This document shows positions 1-8,226 of a DNA stretch of 22,601 bases, one piece after another. Below the pieces are notes generated by a model. That model saw only the letters and a list, made by a program, of their open reading frames with translations. It was not told where the DNA came from and did not search any database. The first letter of the stretch is position 1. Every line of letters begins with the position of its first letter. A program made the position numbers and the translations under genes. Source of the DNA: CAYPOY01 sp964412395 (GTDB lineage: Bacteria > Chloroflexota > Anaerolineae > B4-G1); the NCBI GenBank assembly GCA_964412395.1, contig CAYPOY010000047.1, positions 1-22,601 on the forward strand, read 5' to 3'.

Positions 1-51
1 CCCGATTCAAATGACGCACTCTCCCCAGTTTGCTAGGGAGGAAAATCATTT

Positions 52-201
52 ATGAGCCTGGACTTTATCTTCCGCGTCGTCCTCAGTGCGGAGGGGGAAC
101 CGCCGGATGAGAAGACCCTGGAACGACTCAACGCCTTGCTTGAGCAGGTCAAGGCCGGCTGGGGGTTTGAGGATTCAGTCAAAATTCTGGACGCAGATTA
201 A
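52..201 (+). CDS. small 49-residue hypothetical protein
   Basis: An ATG ORF of 49 codons is preceded by a good ribosome-binding site (GGGAGG at 36-41, 10 nt upstream). The product is short, acidic and soluble. A hydrophobic N-terminal stretch (FIFRVVLS, residues 5-12) is followed by a charged helix-prone stretch (about residues 17-36). No signal peptide, cysteine motif or known domain is visible. The last codons (LDAD-stop) run into a 10-bp tandem repeat, so the natural C-terminus may have been altered by it. It lies upstream of the promoter at 232-260 and so probably belongs to the preceding transcription unit. I do not recognise the family. The ribosome-binding site is the main reason to believe it is translated. 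Confidence 0.5.
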   Translation: MSLDFIFRVVLSAEGEPPDEKTLERLNALLEQVKAGWGFEDSVKILDAD

Positions 202-220
202 CGCTGATCCACGCTGATTA
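191..220. repeat. three imperfect 10-bp tandem units
   Basis: Three consecutive 10-mers occur in register: ACGCAGATTA, ACGCTGATCC and ACGCTGATTA. The first covers the stop codon of the small ORF. Similar ACGC(A/T)GATTA strings are, as I recall, scattered between genes in many environmental bacteria, so this may be one copy of a dispersed family. That comparison could not be made here. Confidence 0.55.
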
Positions 221-231
221 GTCTCTGTTTG

Positions 232-260
232 TTGACGGGAGCACACACCCGTGATACAAT
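232..260 (+). promoter_or_regulatory. sigma-70-type promoter for the glycan operon
   Basis: A -35 box TTGACG (232-237) and a -10 box TACAAT (255-260) are separated by exactly 17 nt, each one base from consensus. The start of transcription would fall near 267, giving a leader of about 64 nt before the GT2 gene at 331. An inverted repeat ACGGG/CCCGT (235-239 and 248-252) overlaps the -35 box and the spacer and could bind a repressor. Its place at the head of a 17-kb same-strand gene run supports the call. Confidence 0.6.
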
Positions 261-330
261 AAGCTTTACCCTCAGCAGTACACCTCTGACCTGTGCTGGA
301 CGGCTTCCGTAACCTGGAGTTGGCTCTTGT

Positions 331-1305
331 ATGAAACTCATCATCCAGATCCCCTGCTATAATGAGGAGGTCACCCTCCCACAGACGGTGCGAGACCTGC
401 CCTGTGCTCTGCCGGATGTGGGTGAAATCGAATACCTGGTAGTGGACGACGGCAGCACCGACCGCACGGCCGAGGTGGCGCGGGAGTTGGGGGTACATCA
501 CATCGTATCTCTGAAGCAGCATCAAGGGCTGGCCTACGCCTTCCTGGTCGGGCTGGAGGCAGCCTTGCAGGCCGGTGCCGACATCATTGTCAACACCGAT
601 GCCGACAATCAGTACCGGGGAGAGGACGTCGGACGGCTGATCCAACCGGTCCTGGAGGGGCGAGCCGACATCGTCGTCGGCGACCGGGGGGTGACGGCGC
701 TGGAACACTTTTTGCCGCTCAAACGGATACTGCAACGACTGGGGAGTTGGGTCGTGGAGCGAGCGGCCGGCATCCCGATCCCCGACGCTACCAGCGGTTT
801 CCGGGCCTTTACCCGCGAGGCAGCCCTGCGTCTGACCGTCCTCAGCGACTACACCTATACTCTGGAGACGCTCATCCAGGCAGGCGCTCGCCGCATGGCG
901 GTCGTCTATGTCCCGATACGCACCAACCCCCAGATCCGCCAATCGCGTCTGATACGCAGTATTCCCTCCTTTCTGGCTGTCTCGGCTGTCACTATTCTCC
1001 GTTTTTACATCATGTACCGCCCTCTGCGGGTCTTCATGACGCTCGGAGGGGTATTGATCGCTGGTGGCGTGGTGTTGGGCTTGCGTTTCCTGTACTTTTT
1101 CTTGCAGAGAGCGGGGACTGGCCATATACAATCGCTGATCCTGGCGGCTATCCTCACCGTCGTCGGCTTCCAGGTCTGCCTGATCGGCTTGATAGCCGAT
1201 CTGGTGCGGCTTAACCGCAAGATGTTGGAGGAGACGCTATATCGGGTGCGGCGGGCGGAACTGCCAGACCGAGATACTGGAGAGGAAGCGGTTCCTGGGC
1301 GATGA
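331..1305 (+). CDS. GT2 glycosyltransferase, polyprenyl-phosphate (DPM1/GtrB-like) type
   Basis: This 324-residue protein belongs to glycosyltransferase family 2 with a GT-A fold. Family signatures are IPCYNEE (residues 7-13), the nucleotide-binding VDDGSTD (38-44), the metal-binding NTDADNQY (88-95) and DATSGFRAF (152-160), which resembles the acceptor region of dolichyl/undecaprenyl-phosphate sugar transferases. Two hydrophobic segments (about 235-258 and 267-292) anchor the C-terminus in the membrane, followed by a basic amphipathic tail. Enzymes of this layout usually move a sugar from a nucleotide donor to polyprenyl phosphate on the inner face of the membrane, producing a donor for GT-C enzymes. 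The two GT-C-like proteins encoded next fit that role. GGAG at 316-319 is a weak, rather distant ribosome-binding site. The donor sugar cannot be told from the sequence. Confidence 0.88.
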   Translation: MKLIIQIPCYNEEVTLPQTVRDLPCALPDVGEIEYLVVDDGSTDRTAEVARELGVHHIVSLKQHQGLAYAFLVGLEAALQAGADIIVNTDADNQYRGEDVGRLIQPVLEGRADIVVGDRGVTALEHFLPLKRILQRLGSWVVERAAGIPIPDATSGFRAFTREAALRLTVLSDYTYTLETLIQAGARRMAVVYVPIRTNPQIRQSRLIRSIPSFLAVSAVTILRFYIMYRPLRVFMTLGGVLIAGGVVLGLRFLYFFLQRAGTGHIQSLILAAILTVVGFQVCLIGLIADLVRLNRKMLEETLYRVRRAELPDRDTGEEAVPGR

Positions 1306-1365
1306 GGCGCTGCTGGGTTGGGATCCTGCGCAATACGCCCGACAATTAGAACCCAGGTGGAACGG

Positions 1366-3306
1366 TTGAATTGCTCAGTGTTTACAGTGATGGAAGAGCT
1401 TCGACTGGTCGTTGTATTGATAGGAATGCTAACCCTGCCTGGTTGGGCAGTGTTGACCTTTAACGATAGCTGGTGTCAATGGAGCGGGCTACAACGCTGG
1501 ATTGTGGCTGTGGGCATAAGCGTCGCGTTCTATCCGGTGTTCTTTTATGGCATGCGCTTCGCGCTCCCATTTCTGACAGTGGGGCCCTACAAGATGGGCA
1601 CATTGCTGCTCGCGTTCGCTGCTGTGATTGGGTGGCGAATGCGCGGGCACTGGAGGGAACAGTTCGCCTTCGACTGCCCGGAGTGGATAGTCATTGGCGT
1701 TTTTGGCATGACGCTTTTTACCCGTTTCTGGATCATCCGTGATCATCCATACCCTGCCTGGTCTGACTCGTTGCATCACACCCTGCTGACTCAACTCACG
1801 GCTGTGCAGGGAAAACTACCTGCCAATATGGAGCCCTACTTCCCTGTTCCGTTGGGGGAGTATCATCTAGGACTATATTCGCTCTCAGCCACTGTGCAAT
1901 GGCTGGCCCAGGTGCCGGCACACACAGCGTTGTTATGGACAGCGCAGATGTTAAACGGACTGTGTGGCATGGGTGTCTACCTGGTGCTCGACCGGAAGGT
2001 GGGGCGTGTGGGCGCGGTCGTTGGTGCAGCAGTCGTTGGTTTGTTGTCGCATCAGCCCGCATTTTACGTCAACTGGGGGCGCTTTACACAGATAGCCAGC
2101 CAGACGATATTGCTGATTGCCTGGCTGGTGACGTGGGAGGCAATTGCCTCGTGGGAACATCCGTGGCAGGAGTGCAAAACCAGGATTCTTTGGAATACAG
2201 CCTGTGCTGCTGTGCTTACAGGCGCTGTATTTCTGTTGCATTTTCGCGTGGCAATATTCTACGTACCATTGCTGATGATCAGCGTAATGTGGGAACTGCG
2301 GAAAGCCCGAAAGGAGAATCAGGGCGGCCTTGTGATACTGGGAACCATCGCTGTCGGGGTTGCTGTTTTAATCGTTGTTACCCCTGCTATGTGGGATGCC
2401 TTGCGCATCTATGTTGATACGAGGCTGAATCTCGCACAACCGAATCAGGCTACGGCCGCTGCGAGCCAAGTTTCTCAAGGGACACAACTCTATTATGAAT
2501 TTCCATGGCACACCGTGCCGCTCCTGGCAGCGCGCCCCTGGCTGATTACTCTTGCAAGTTTTAGCGCCGTGGTTGGTTTGCTAAAGCGCGACAAGCTAGT
2601 GGTTGCCTGTCTTGTGTGGATTGTCACATTGTATATTGCCGGGAATGCCTATCTTCTGGGTTTACCGCTGCTAAGTGTTACCAATATGGGAGCTGTTTTG
2701 ATTATGTTGTATCTGCCCATTGGGTTGGTCGTTGGTTCTGCTACAGAAGAAGCGTTGACGCTGTGTGGGCTATGCTGGCGTGAGCGGGTCGTTCGGCTAG
2801 TAGTTGCGTTTGTTTTGGTTGCTGGGTTCGTCGCCAGTCACATTCGAGTCACAGAAATCGAGCCGTATAGGTACTTTGTCACACCAGAAGACGTAGCAGC
2901 GATGGACTGGATCAGGGAGAATACACCGCCGGATGCTCTGTTTGCCGTGAACACATATTTTTGGCTCCCCAGAGCGCCGCACGGTACAGATGCAGGGTAT
3001 TGGATTCCCTACTTTACGGGCCGTCGAACGACTGCTGGTGTTATGTTGCTTAATTCAGGGACGGAAAACTACGTAGACAGTATTGTCAAGATGTCTCGAG
3101 CGGAAGAACAGTTGGAAGCTGACAATACGGGCCTGGAAGGGTTGCGGTCGCTGGGGGTTGATTACCTGTATGTCGGGCGAAAAGGAGACTTCTCCGGTCC
3201 AGGTTTGGATGCCACGCGGCTAAGCCAGGCGGAAAGTATAAAACCACTTTATCAAAATGCTGGAGTGTCCATTTTGCAGATTAAACCACCGGATGGAACG
3301 AACTAG
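1366..3306 (+). CDS. large polytopic membrane protein, probable GT-C glycosyltransferase
   Basis: The product is about 646 residues with many hydrophobic segments and a soluble C-terminal part (roughly the last 140 residues). After the first membrane helices there is an acidic/histidine loop, WSDSLHHT (about residues 132-139), then EYHLGLY (165-171). This resembles the extracytoplasmic catalytic loops of GT-C enzymes that use polyprenyl-phosphate sugars. The TPEDVAAMDWIRENTPPDALF stretch near the C-terminus is typical of the soluble domain of such Chloroflexota proteins. The start is uncertain. TTG at 1366 has AGGTGG at 1355-1360. ATG at 1390 lies immediately before the first membrane segment but lacks a ribosome-binding site. 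TTG at 1318 gives a longer, unlikely N-terminus. It overlaps the next gene. An O-antigen-ligase-like or other membrane role cannot be excluded. Confidence 0.72.
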   Translation: MNCSVFTVMEELRLVVVLIGMLTLPGWAVLTFNDSWCQWSGLQRWIVAVGISVAFYPVFFYGMRFALPFLTVGPYKMGTLLLAFAAVIGWRMRGHWREQFAFDCPEWIVIGVFGMTLFTRFWIIRDHPYPAWSDSLHHTLLTQLTAVQGKLPANMEPYFPVPLGEYHLGLYSLSATVQWLAQVPAHTALLWTAQMLNGLCGMGVYLVLDRKVGRVGAVVGAAVVGLLSHQPAFYVNWGRFTQIASQTILLIAWLVTWEAIASWEHPWQECKTRILWNTACAAVLTGAVFLLHFRVAIFYVPLLMISVMWELRKARKENQGGLVILGTIAVGVAVLIVVTPAMWDALRIYVDTRLNLAQPNQATAAASQVSQGTQLYYEFPWHTVPLLAARPWLITLASFSAVVGLLKRDKLVVACLVWIVTLYIAGNAYLLGLPLLSVTNMGAVLIMLYLPIGLVVGSATEEALTLCGLCWRERVVRLVVAFVLVAGFVASHIRVTEIEPYRYFVTPEDVAAMDWIRENTPPDALFAVNTYFWLPRAPHGTDAGYWIPYFTGRRTTAGVMLLNSGTENYVDSIVKMSRAEEQLEADNTGLEGLRSLGVDYLYVGRKGDFSGPGLDATRLSQAESIKPLYQNAGVSILQIKPPDGTN

Positions 3307-5131
3307 GACGAGGATCCGTCCAACCCGGTACCGGCGAGTTAAGAATAACAAGGCTGTCATCCGTAAGAAGCCGCGGCGGCTCCAGTGGTTTGAAGCTTCC
3401 ATAGCAGCCTTGTTGTATTCTTTCCTGACGCTCATTGCGACATATCCTGCCGTGAGATTCCTGAACTCCCGTCTCATTGGCGATGGTGACACGGTACAGA
3501 ACATCTGGAATTTGTGGTGGATGCGCTGGGATGTGTCACAGGGAAACGTTTTCCCATTCTACACTACCATGCTCTATCATCCTGACGGTGTGAGTTTAGC
3601 CTACCATACACTCGCTCCGTTCAATGGGTGGTTAGCCATCTTCCTCCAAACGTCACTGGGGATGGGTCTACCGTTGACGTTCAACGTTATCGCGTTCTTG
3701 ACGTTTGTGGCTTCCGGGCTAAGCATGTATGTCCTGGTCTGTTCTATGACCGGGAGTCCAACTGCCGCGTTTGTTGCGGGCTTGATCTTTACCTTTTCGC
3801 CTTTCCGGATGAGTCGGGTGTATTTGGGGAATCTGGAAGTGTATAGCACCCAATTTGTACCTTTACTGGCGTGGTTCCTGGCAAGAATGAACCAGACCCG
3901 TCGGTGGCGAGACGCGGTAGGAGCGGCTGTAGCCTTGTCACTTACAGGTTGGTGTAGCCTTGAACTCGCTTTCGGGACAGGGATCCTGACAGTATTTTTA
4001 TTCGCATTCGACCTGTACGGTGCCAAACAGTTGATAATGCGACTGAAGCGCTGGCTCTTGTTCAGTTTGCTGACTTGCATTTTTATGTTACCGCTTATCT
4101 TACCGATGATCCGCGACTACCATGACTTTCAAGATCAGGCTGACCAATCCCAGGCATCAGTCTTGAACAGCGCTGATCTTCTGGGGTTTTTCATACCGGA
4201 TAATGCGATAATGTCGCTTATCAAGCGCGTGGAACCGTTGTCTGTCGCCCAAAAGATCGAACAGATATATGCGACATTTCACGGGAATCCTTGCGAGAAG
4301 ACCGTTTTCCTGGGGTACAGCGTGCTAGTGATGACTGTTGTCTCACTTTTCGTCGCACGCTCAGCCATTACGCGACGGTGGCTGATCGTAGCTGCCGTGT
4401 TCTTTGTGCTGTGTCTGGGTCCAGTGCTTCATGTTACCGGCAATCCCTTGTGTCCTATGCCTTACGGGCTGTTCTCTCTCCTGCCACTCGTCAAGTTTGG
4501 GAGAACGCCGAGCCGTCTTGCCATCTTCTTGATGCTGGCTCTGGCGATCATAGTGGGTTATGGATGTGCCACTTTGGAACGGAGATGGCGATGGTTCAAA
4601 TGGATAACGATTTTGGTCGGAGCGCTGATCTTTGTGGAGTTTCTGATTGTTCCTATGCGTCTCGACATCCGCGCCGCAGCAGTTCCTGCTTATTATTATC
4701 AATTGGCCAGGGAGGATGGGGAGCTCGCTGTCCTGGACGTTCCCATAGATCTATATGGAGCACAAGGCCCGGCTGGAGACTATATGCTCTACCAGACTGT
4801 GCATCAAAAGCCTATCGTGGGGGGCTATATCTCACGGACGCCTCGCAAGGTGTTGCGATTATTCGAACGCCCCTTCTTGTATCAACTGCGAGCCCGAATC
4901 TACAATGACGATCAGCCATACCTTTTCTCCCCAGAGGCTATGGCGCAGGGGCTTGAAGATCTACGCTCGCTCAATATCCAGTACGTCATCCTGCACAAAA
5001 ACAAGTTGTCGGTAGAGGAATCTCGAGTCGTGAGTATGGCATTGGTCACCTTGTTATCCGATCCGGAATACGAGGACGACGCAATCACAGTTTGGCGGTT
5101 TGACACGACGGTTAATCGTTCCGGGCAATGA
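3293..5131 (+). CDS. second polytopic GT-C-like membrane protein
   Basis: This is a protein of about 612 residues. A strongly basic N-terminus (ten or more Arg/Lys within 30 residues) is followed by many membrane helices and a soluble C-terminal domain. The loop after the first helix contains GDGDTVQNIWNLWW (residues 63-76) and YHPDG (95-99), the acidic first-loop pattern of GT-C/YfhO-like glycosyltransferases. The C-terminal part (VLDVPIDLYG, then LNIQYVILH) resembles the soluble domain seen in such proteins. ATG at 3293 overlaps the previous stop by 14 nt. An in-frame ATG at 3257 would add 12 residues, including a CPFC that is probably meaningless. It is not closely alike to the preceding protein but seems to have the same general architecture, suggesting two successive sugar transfers on the outer face. 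Confidence 0.7.
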   Translation: MERTRTRIRPTRYRRVKNNKAVIRKKPRRLQWFEASIAALLYSFLTLIATYPAVRFLNSRLIGDGDTVQNIWNLWWMRWDVSQGNVFPFYTTMLYHPDGVSLAYHTLAPFNGWLAIFLQTSLGMGLPLTFNVIAFLTFVASGLSMYVLVCSMTGSPTAAFVAGLIFTFSPFRMSRVYLGNLEVYSTQFVPLLAWFLARMNQTRRWRDAVGAAVALSLTGWCSLELAFGTGILTVFLFAFDLYGAKQLIMRLKRWLLFSLLTCIFMLPLILPMIRDYHDFQDQADQSQASVLNSADLLGFFIPDNAIMSLIKRVEPLSVAQKIEQIYATFHGNPCEKTVFLGYSVLVMTVVSLFVARSAITRRWLIVAAVFFVLCLGPVLHVTGNPLCPMPYGLFSLLPLVKFGRTPSRLAIFLMLALAIIVGYGCATLERRWRWFKWITILVGALIFVEFLIVPMRLDIRAAAVPAYYYQLAREDGELAVLDVPIDLYGAQGPAGDYMLYQTVHQKPIVGGYISRTPRKVLRLFERPFLYQLRARIYNDDQPYLFSPEAMAQGLEDLRSLNIQYVILHKNKLSVEESRVVSMALVTLLSDPEYEDDAITVWRFDTTVNRSGQ

Positions 5132-5188
5132 GCATACCGCCTGGTTGCCTTCAGAGGGAAAGCGCCCCGCCAATAAAAGGAGTCCGAA

Positions 5189-7015
5189 ATGGATACACGC
5201 AAATCGTGCAATTGGTTGATCGCCTGTGCTTTATTGCTGTTGACCCTGCTGACGAGCAGGCTTACACCGACGCAGGTCGCGGCGGAGCCAGTGTGTCGGG
5301 CGCGTCTAAATATCAAATCCCGTTTTTCTCTGGAAAATCCGCCGGAGACGGTCAGGCGGTACAACGGCGAGGCGAGTATCATACCGCCACCATACGGCGT
5401 CGAATTATCGCCTGGCTATAGCCAGGATGTCAAACCCAGCAGTGTCGTCACCTACACCCACACGCTGACCAACACCGGGGATGGCCCCGACACCTTTATC
5501 CTGGACGTGGCCTCGTCGCAAGGCTGGCCGGTCGCACTGCTGGGTGGAACATACCCTACCGGAACTGTACATCTACCTTTGCCGTTGGGCGCAGGTCTGA
5601 CCACCACTCTACAAGTCAGCTTGAGCGTACCCGCCCGATTAATGAGTGGCACCTTGAACATCATCACTGGTACCGTAGACGTCACCGTTATTACCGCCAC
5701 TTCACAGGCTAACCCGGCCGTCTATGCTACTGTTACAGATACCACCACTGTCCTTGCAAAGGCCCGAAGGGTTTTCCTCCCCCTGGTCGCAAAACTCCAA
5801 CCGCCGCTGGCAAAATTGAGTGTAGACTTTGGGTTGATAGTGACTGATACCGAACTACTGGAGTACGACGTCCCCCTGGTAAAAGAGATGGGGGTGAGCT
5901 GGGTGCGGATTTACCTGCCCTGGTTGTATATAGAAAAATCTCCTGGTCAGTACACCTGGGAACCGTATGACGCGGTATTCGAGCGCCTGGGGGAGATAGG
6001 ACTTGAGCCGCTGCCCATTATCTACGGCGCACCCGAGTGGGCGGCGGAGGAGAGCTGTGGGCCCATATCCGACACTCTGGCCTTCGAAAGCTTCCTTGAA
6101 GCCGTTTTAGAGAGATATGGCCCCTATGCCGATGCCTGGGAGTTCACCAACGAACCCGACGGTAGGTATCCCCATCCCTGGGGGCCAACCGCTGGCTGCT
6201 GGGGGCTCCATCCTGAGGCATACGCCAGCCAACTAGGTATCTTTTACGCCAAAGTCAAGACTTTGGACCCTGGCGCTTTGGTCGTCTTTGGAGGACTGGC
6301 CTATGATAACTGGGTCGAGGGGAATGTTGAGAGAACCTTTTTCACAGAGACACTACGATGCGGCGCTGGGCAGTTCTTTGATGTCGCTAACCTTCACTAT
6401 TACCCCATCAATCCCGTCGAGTTCCCGACTATGGCCCACAAGGTGGACGAGATTCGCGATATCATGACCAGGAACGGAGTCCATGGAAAGAGGATTTGGG
6501 TAACCGAGACAGGCATGTGGGTCAACGATATCGGGTACGAGCCTTTGAATGGGAGTCTGGAGCTTCAACGCGATTTTATCGTTCGGGAACTCACCCGGGG
6601 CTTTGGTGCCGGGGTAGACAATATCTTCTGGTTTGATGTAAGGGAGCGACCTGTTGAGGAGGGGGTGGTGCATCGGTGGCTAATCAGTACCAATCATGAA
6701 CCTATCAACGGCTATAGCACCTTCCAACATTTCGCAGGCAAACTTGAGGGGGCATCTTACGCTGGTCTCTATCAAGATGTCCCTGTAGATGTCGAGGCTC
6801 ACAAGTTCTCCACCCCCGGGCGTTCGCTTTACATTCTGTGGTCCAATACCATTTCCCAGACAGTAACGATTCCCACCTCGACAAATGCCATCCTCACCAA
6901 CCGGGACGGCGATACCTCTCGCGTTATCCCCGTCCAGGGTGGTCAAGTGTCCTTTGAGGTAGGCACTAAACCGGTGTTTTTGGAGATCGTGTGGATGTTT
7001 GAGGCAGTGTGGTGA
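5189..7015 (+). CDS. secreted clan GH-A glycoside hydrolase with N-terminal beta domain
   Basis: This 608-residue exported protein has a signal peptide at 1-32 (basic start, Leu-rich core, cleavage near VAA). A NEW3/CARDB-like beta domain (about 70-190, VTYTHTLTNTGDGPDTF) follows, then an FLPLV linker motif (196-200) that I associate with Chloroflexota exported proteins. The catalytic TIM barrel spans about 210-540 and a small beta domain closes the protein. Clan GH-A catalytic residues are visible: the acid/base E322 in FTNEPDG and the nucleophile E440 in WVTETGM. GH39 or GH5-like families are the nearest guesses, and the substrate is unknown. AAAGGAG at 5176-5182 fixes the start. A secreted hydrolase inside a glycosyltransferase operon recalls PslG of the Psl polysaccharide operon, so trimming or release of the polymer is a reasonable inference. 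Confidence 0.82.
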   Translation: MDTRKSCNWLIACALLLLTLLTSRLTPTQVAAEPVCRARLNIKSRFSLENPPETVRRYNGEASIIPPPYGVELSPGYSQDVKPSSVVTYTHTLTNTGDGPDTFILDVASSQGWPVALLGGTYPTGTVHLPLPLGAGLTTTLQVSLSVPARLMSGTLNIITGTVDVTVITATSQANPAVYATVTDTTTVLAKARRVFLPLVAKLQPPLAKLSVDFGLIVTDTELLEYDVPLVKEMGVSWVRIYLPWLYIEKSPGQYTWEPYDAVFERLGEIGLEPLPIIYGAPEWAAEESCGPISDTLAFESFLEAVLERYGPYADAWEFTNEPDGRYPHPWGPTAGCWGLHPEAYASQLGIFYAKVKTLDPGALVVFGGLAYDNWVEGNVERTFFTETLRCGAGQFFDVANLHYYPINPVEFPTMAHKVDEIRDIMTRNGVHGKRIWVTETGMWVNDIGYEPLNGSLELQRDFIVRELTRGFGAGVDNIFWFDVRERPVEEGVVHRWLISTNHEPINGYSTFQHFAGKLEGASYAGLYQDVPVDVEAHKFSTPGRSLYILWSNTISQTVTIPTSTNAILTNRDGDTSRVIPVQGGQVSFEVGTKPVFLEIVWMFEAVW

Positions 7016-8226
7016 GATTAGTGTTGATTGGCCCAGTGTACCCCTATCGAGGCGGCATCGCGCACTACACGACGATGCTCTACCGGGCGCTGCGCGAGCG
7101 GGAGCACGAAGTGCTCCTCGTTTCGTTCAAACGCCAATACCCACAGTGGCTCTTCCCCGGGCGAAGCGATAGGGACCCCAGCGAGAAGCCCCTGAGGGTG
7201 GAAGAGGCCCGCTACTGGATTGACTCCCTGAACCCCATCACCTGGCTGACGACCTTCTGGCACCTCCGCCAATACCGGCCTGATGCGGTTATTCTGCAAT
7301 GGTGGACAACTTTCTTGGCCCCGGTATGGTTTGTGCTAGGAATGCTGAATCGGCTCTTTTTGCAACGGCCGCTGGTGGTCATCTGCCACAATGTATTGCC
7401 CCATGAGGTGCGTTGGTGGGATCCTTTGTTGGCAAAGGCTGTACTGCGGTGGGGCACTCGTTTCACCGTGCAATCGGCGGAGGAAGAGAGGCAACTGCTC
7501 TCGTTGCTGCCGGGGGTACAGGCGACAGTTGTTCCTCTGCCTGTCTTTGACATGTTCGCCAGCGAGCGGGTCCCTAAAGAGGAGGCACGCAGGCGGCTGC
7601 GGCTGCCACTGGACGTGCCGGTCTTGCTCTTTTTTGGGATTGTGAGAAAATACAAAGGTTTGCAGGATGTCCTATCAGCGTTACCAGGGGTCCAGGCGCG
7701 ACTGGGGAGGGTGATCCTCGTGGTGGCAGGGGAGTTCTGGGAGGACAAGCGCTCTTATCTGGAGATGATCAAGCGGTTAGGGATTGGTGACTCGGTGATT
7801 ATTGAGGACCGCTACATCCCGAACGAAGAGGTGCCTGTGTACTTTTCGGCGGCAGATGTGCTGGTATCACCGTATCGGCGGGTGACGGGGAGTGCGGTGT
7901 TACAGATGGCACGGGGGTTTGGAGTGCCGGTGGTGACGACGTGGGTAACGAGGGAAGTGGCGGTTGCAGACGGTGAAATGAGGTTGCTGGTGCCACCCGG
8001 TGATGTTCAGGCCCTGGCAACTGCTATCGCTCGCCTCTTTGTCCAGGGTCCAGGCTCGGCGATGGTGAGCAATGTTGGCGAGTCCCAGGATGTCTTTTCG
8101 TGGGCACGCCTGGTGGATCTGATCGAGGCTGTGGACGGTGGAGCATACGAAGGGAACTGTTATGGCGACGGCTCGAAGGCGAGTATTAGTCATTGGCCTG
8201 GACGGCGGGACTTTCGATCTGATTGA
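7012..8226 (+). CDS. GT4 glycosyltransferase
   Basis: The product is about 404 residues with a GT-B fold. The N-terminal domain starts VRLVLIGPVYPYRGGIAHYT, including the glycine-rich acceptor loop. The C-terminal donor domain has FFGIVRKYKGL (about 207-217), a VVAGEFW strand and SPYRRVTGSAVLQMARGFGVPVV (about 286-308). In this last motif the usual acidic EX7E pattern is degenerate, with Thr-Gly-Ser in its place. The preferred GTG start at 7012 overlaps the hydrolase stop as GTGA, with GAGG at 7001-7004. GTG at 7009 is possible. The last 25 or so residues, after LIEAV, are low in hydrophobic content and overlap the next gene by 65 nt. That is an unusual overlap and the tail may be dispensable or the result of an indel. 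The enzyme is a cytoplasmic, retaining sugar transferase of unknown specificity. Confidence 0.87.
   Translation: MRLVLIGPVYPYRGGIAHYTTMLYRALREREHEVLLVSFKRQYPQWLFPGRSDRDPSEKPLRVEEARYWIDSLNPITWLTTFWHLRQYRPDAVILQWWTTFLAPVWFVLGMLNRLFLQRPLVVICHNVLPHEVRWWDPLLAKAVLRWGTRFTVQSAEEERQLLSLLPGVQATVVPLPVFDMFASERVPKEEARRRLRLPLDVPVLLFFGIVRKYKGLQDVLSALPGVQARLGRVILVVAGEFWEDKRSYLEMIKRLGIGDSVIIEDRYIPNEEVPVYFSAADVLVSPYRRVTGSAVLQMARGFGVPVVTTWVTREVAVADGEMRLLVPPGDVQALATAIARLFVQGPGSAMVSNVGESQDVFSWARLVDLIEAVDGGAYEGNCYGDGSKASISHWPGRRDFRSD

Noticed and set aside
175..1131. A 318-codon open frame on the minus strand
   Set aside because: It lies opposite a GT2 gene with all family motifs, and its translation is low-complexity in character with no recognisable domain. 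It is a shadow frame.
3257..3292. A CPFC motif in a longer N-terminus of the second GT-C-like protein
   Set aside because: This stretch is the end of the previous gene read in another frame, and the ATG at 3293 gives a more natural start.
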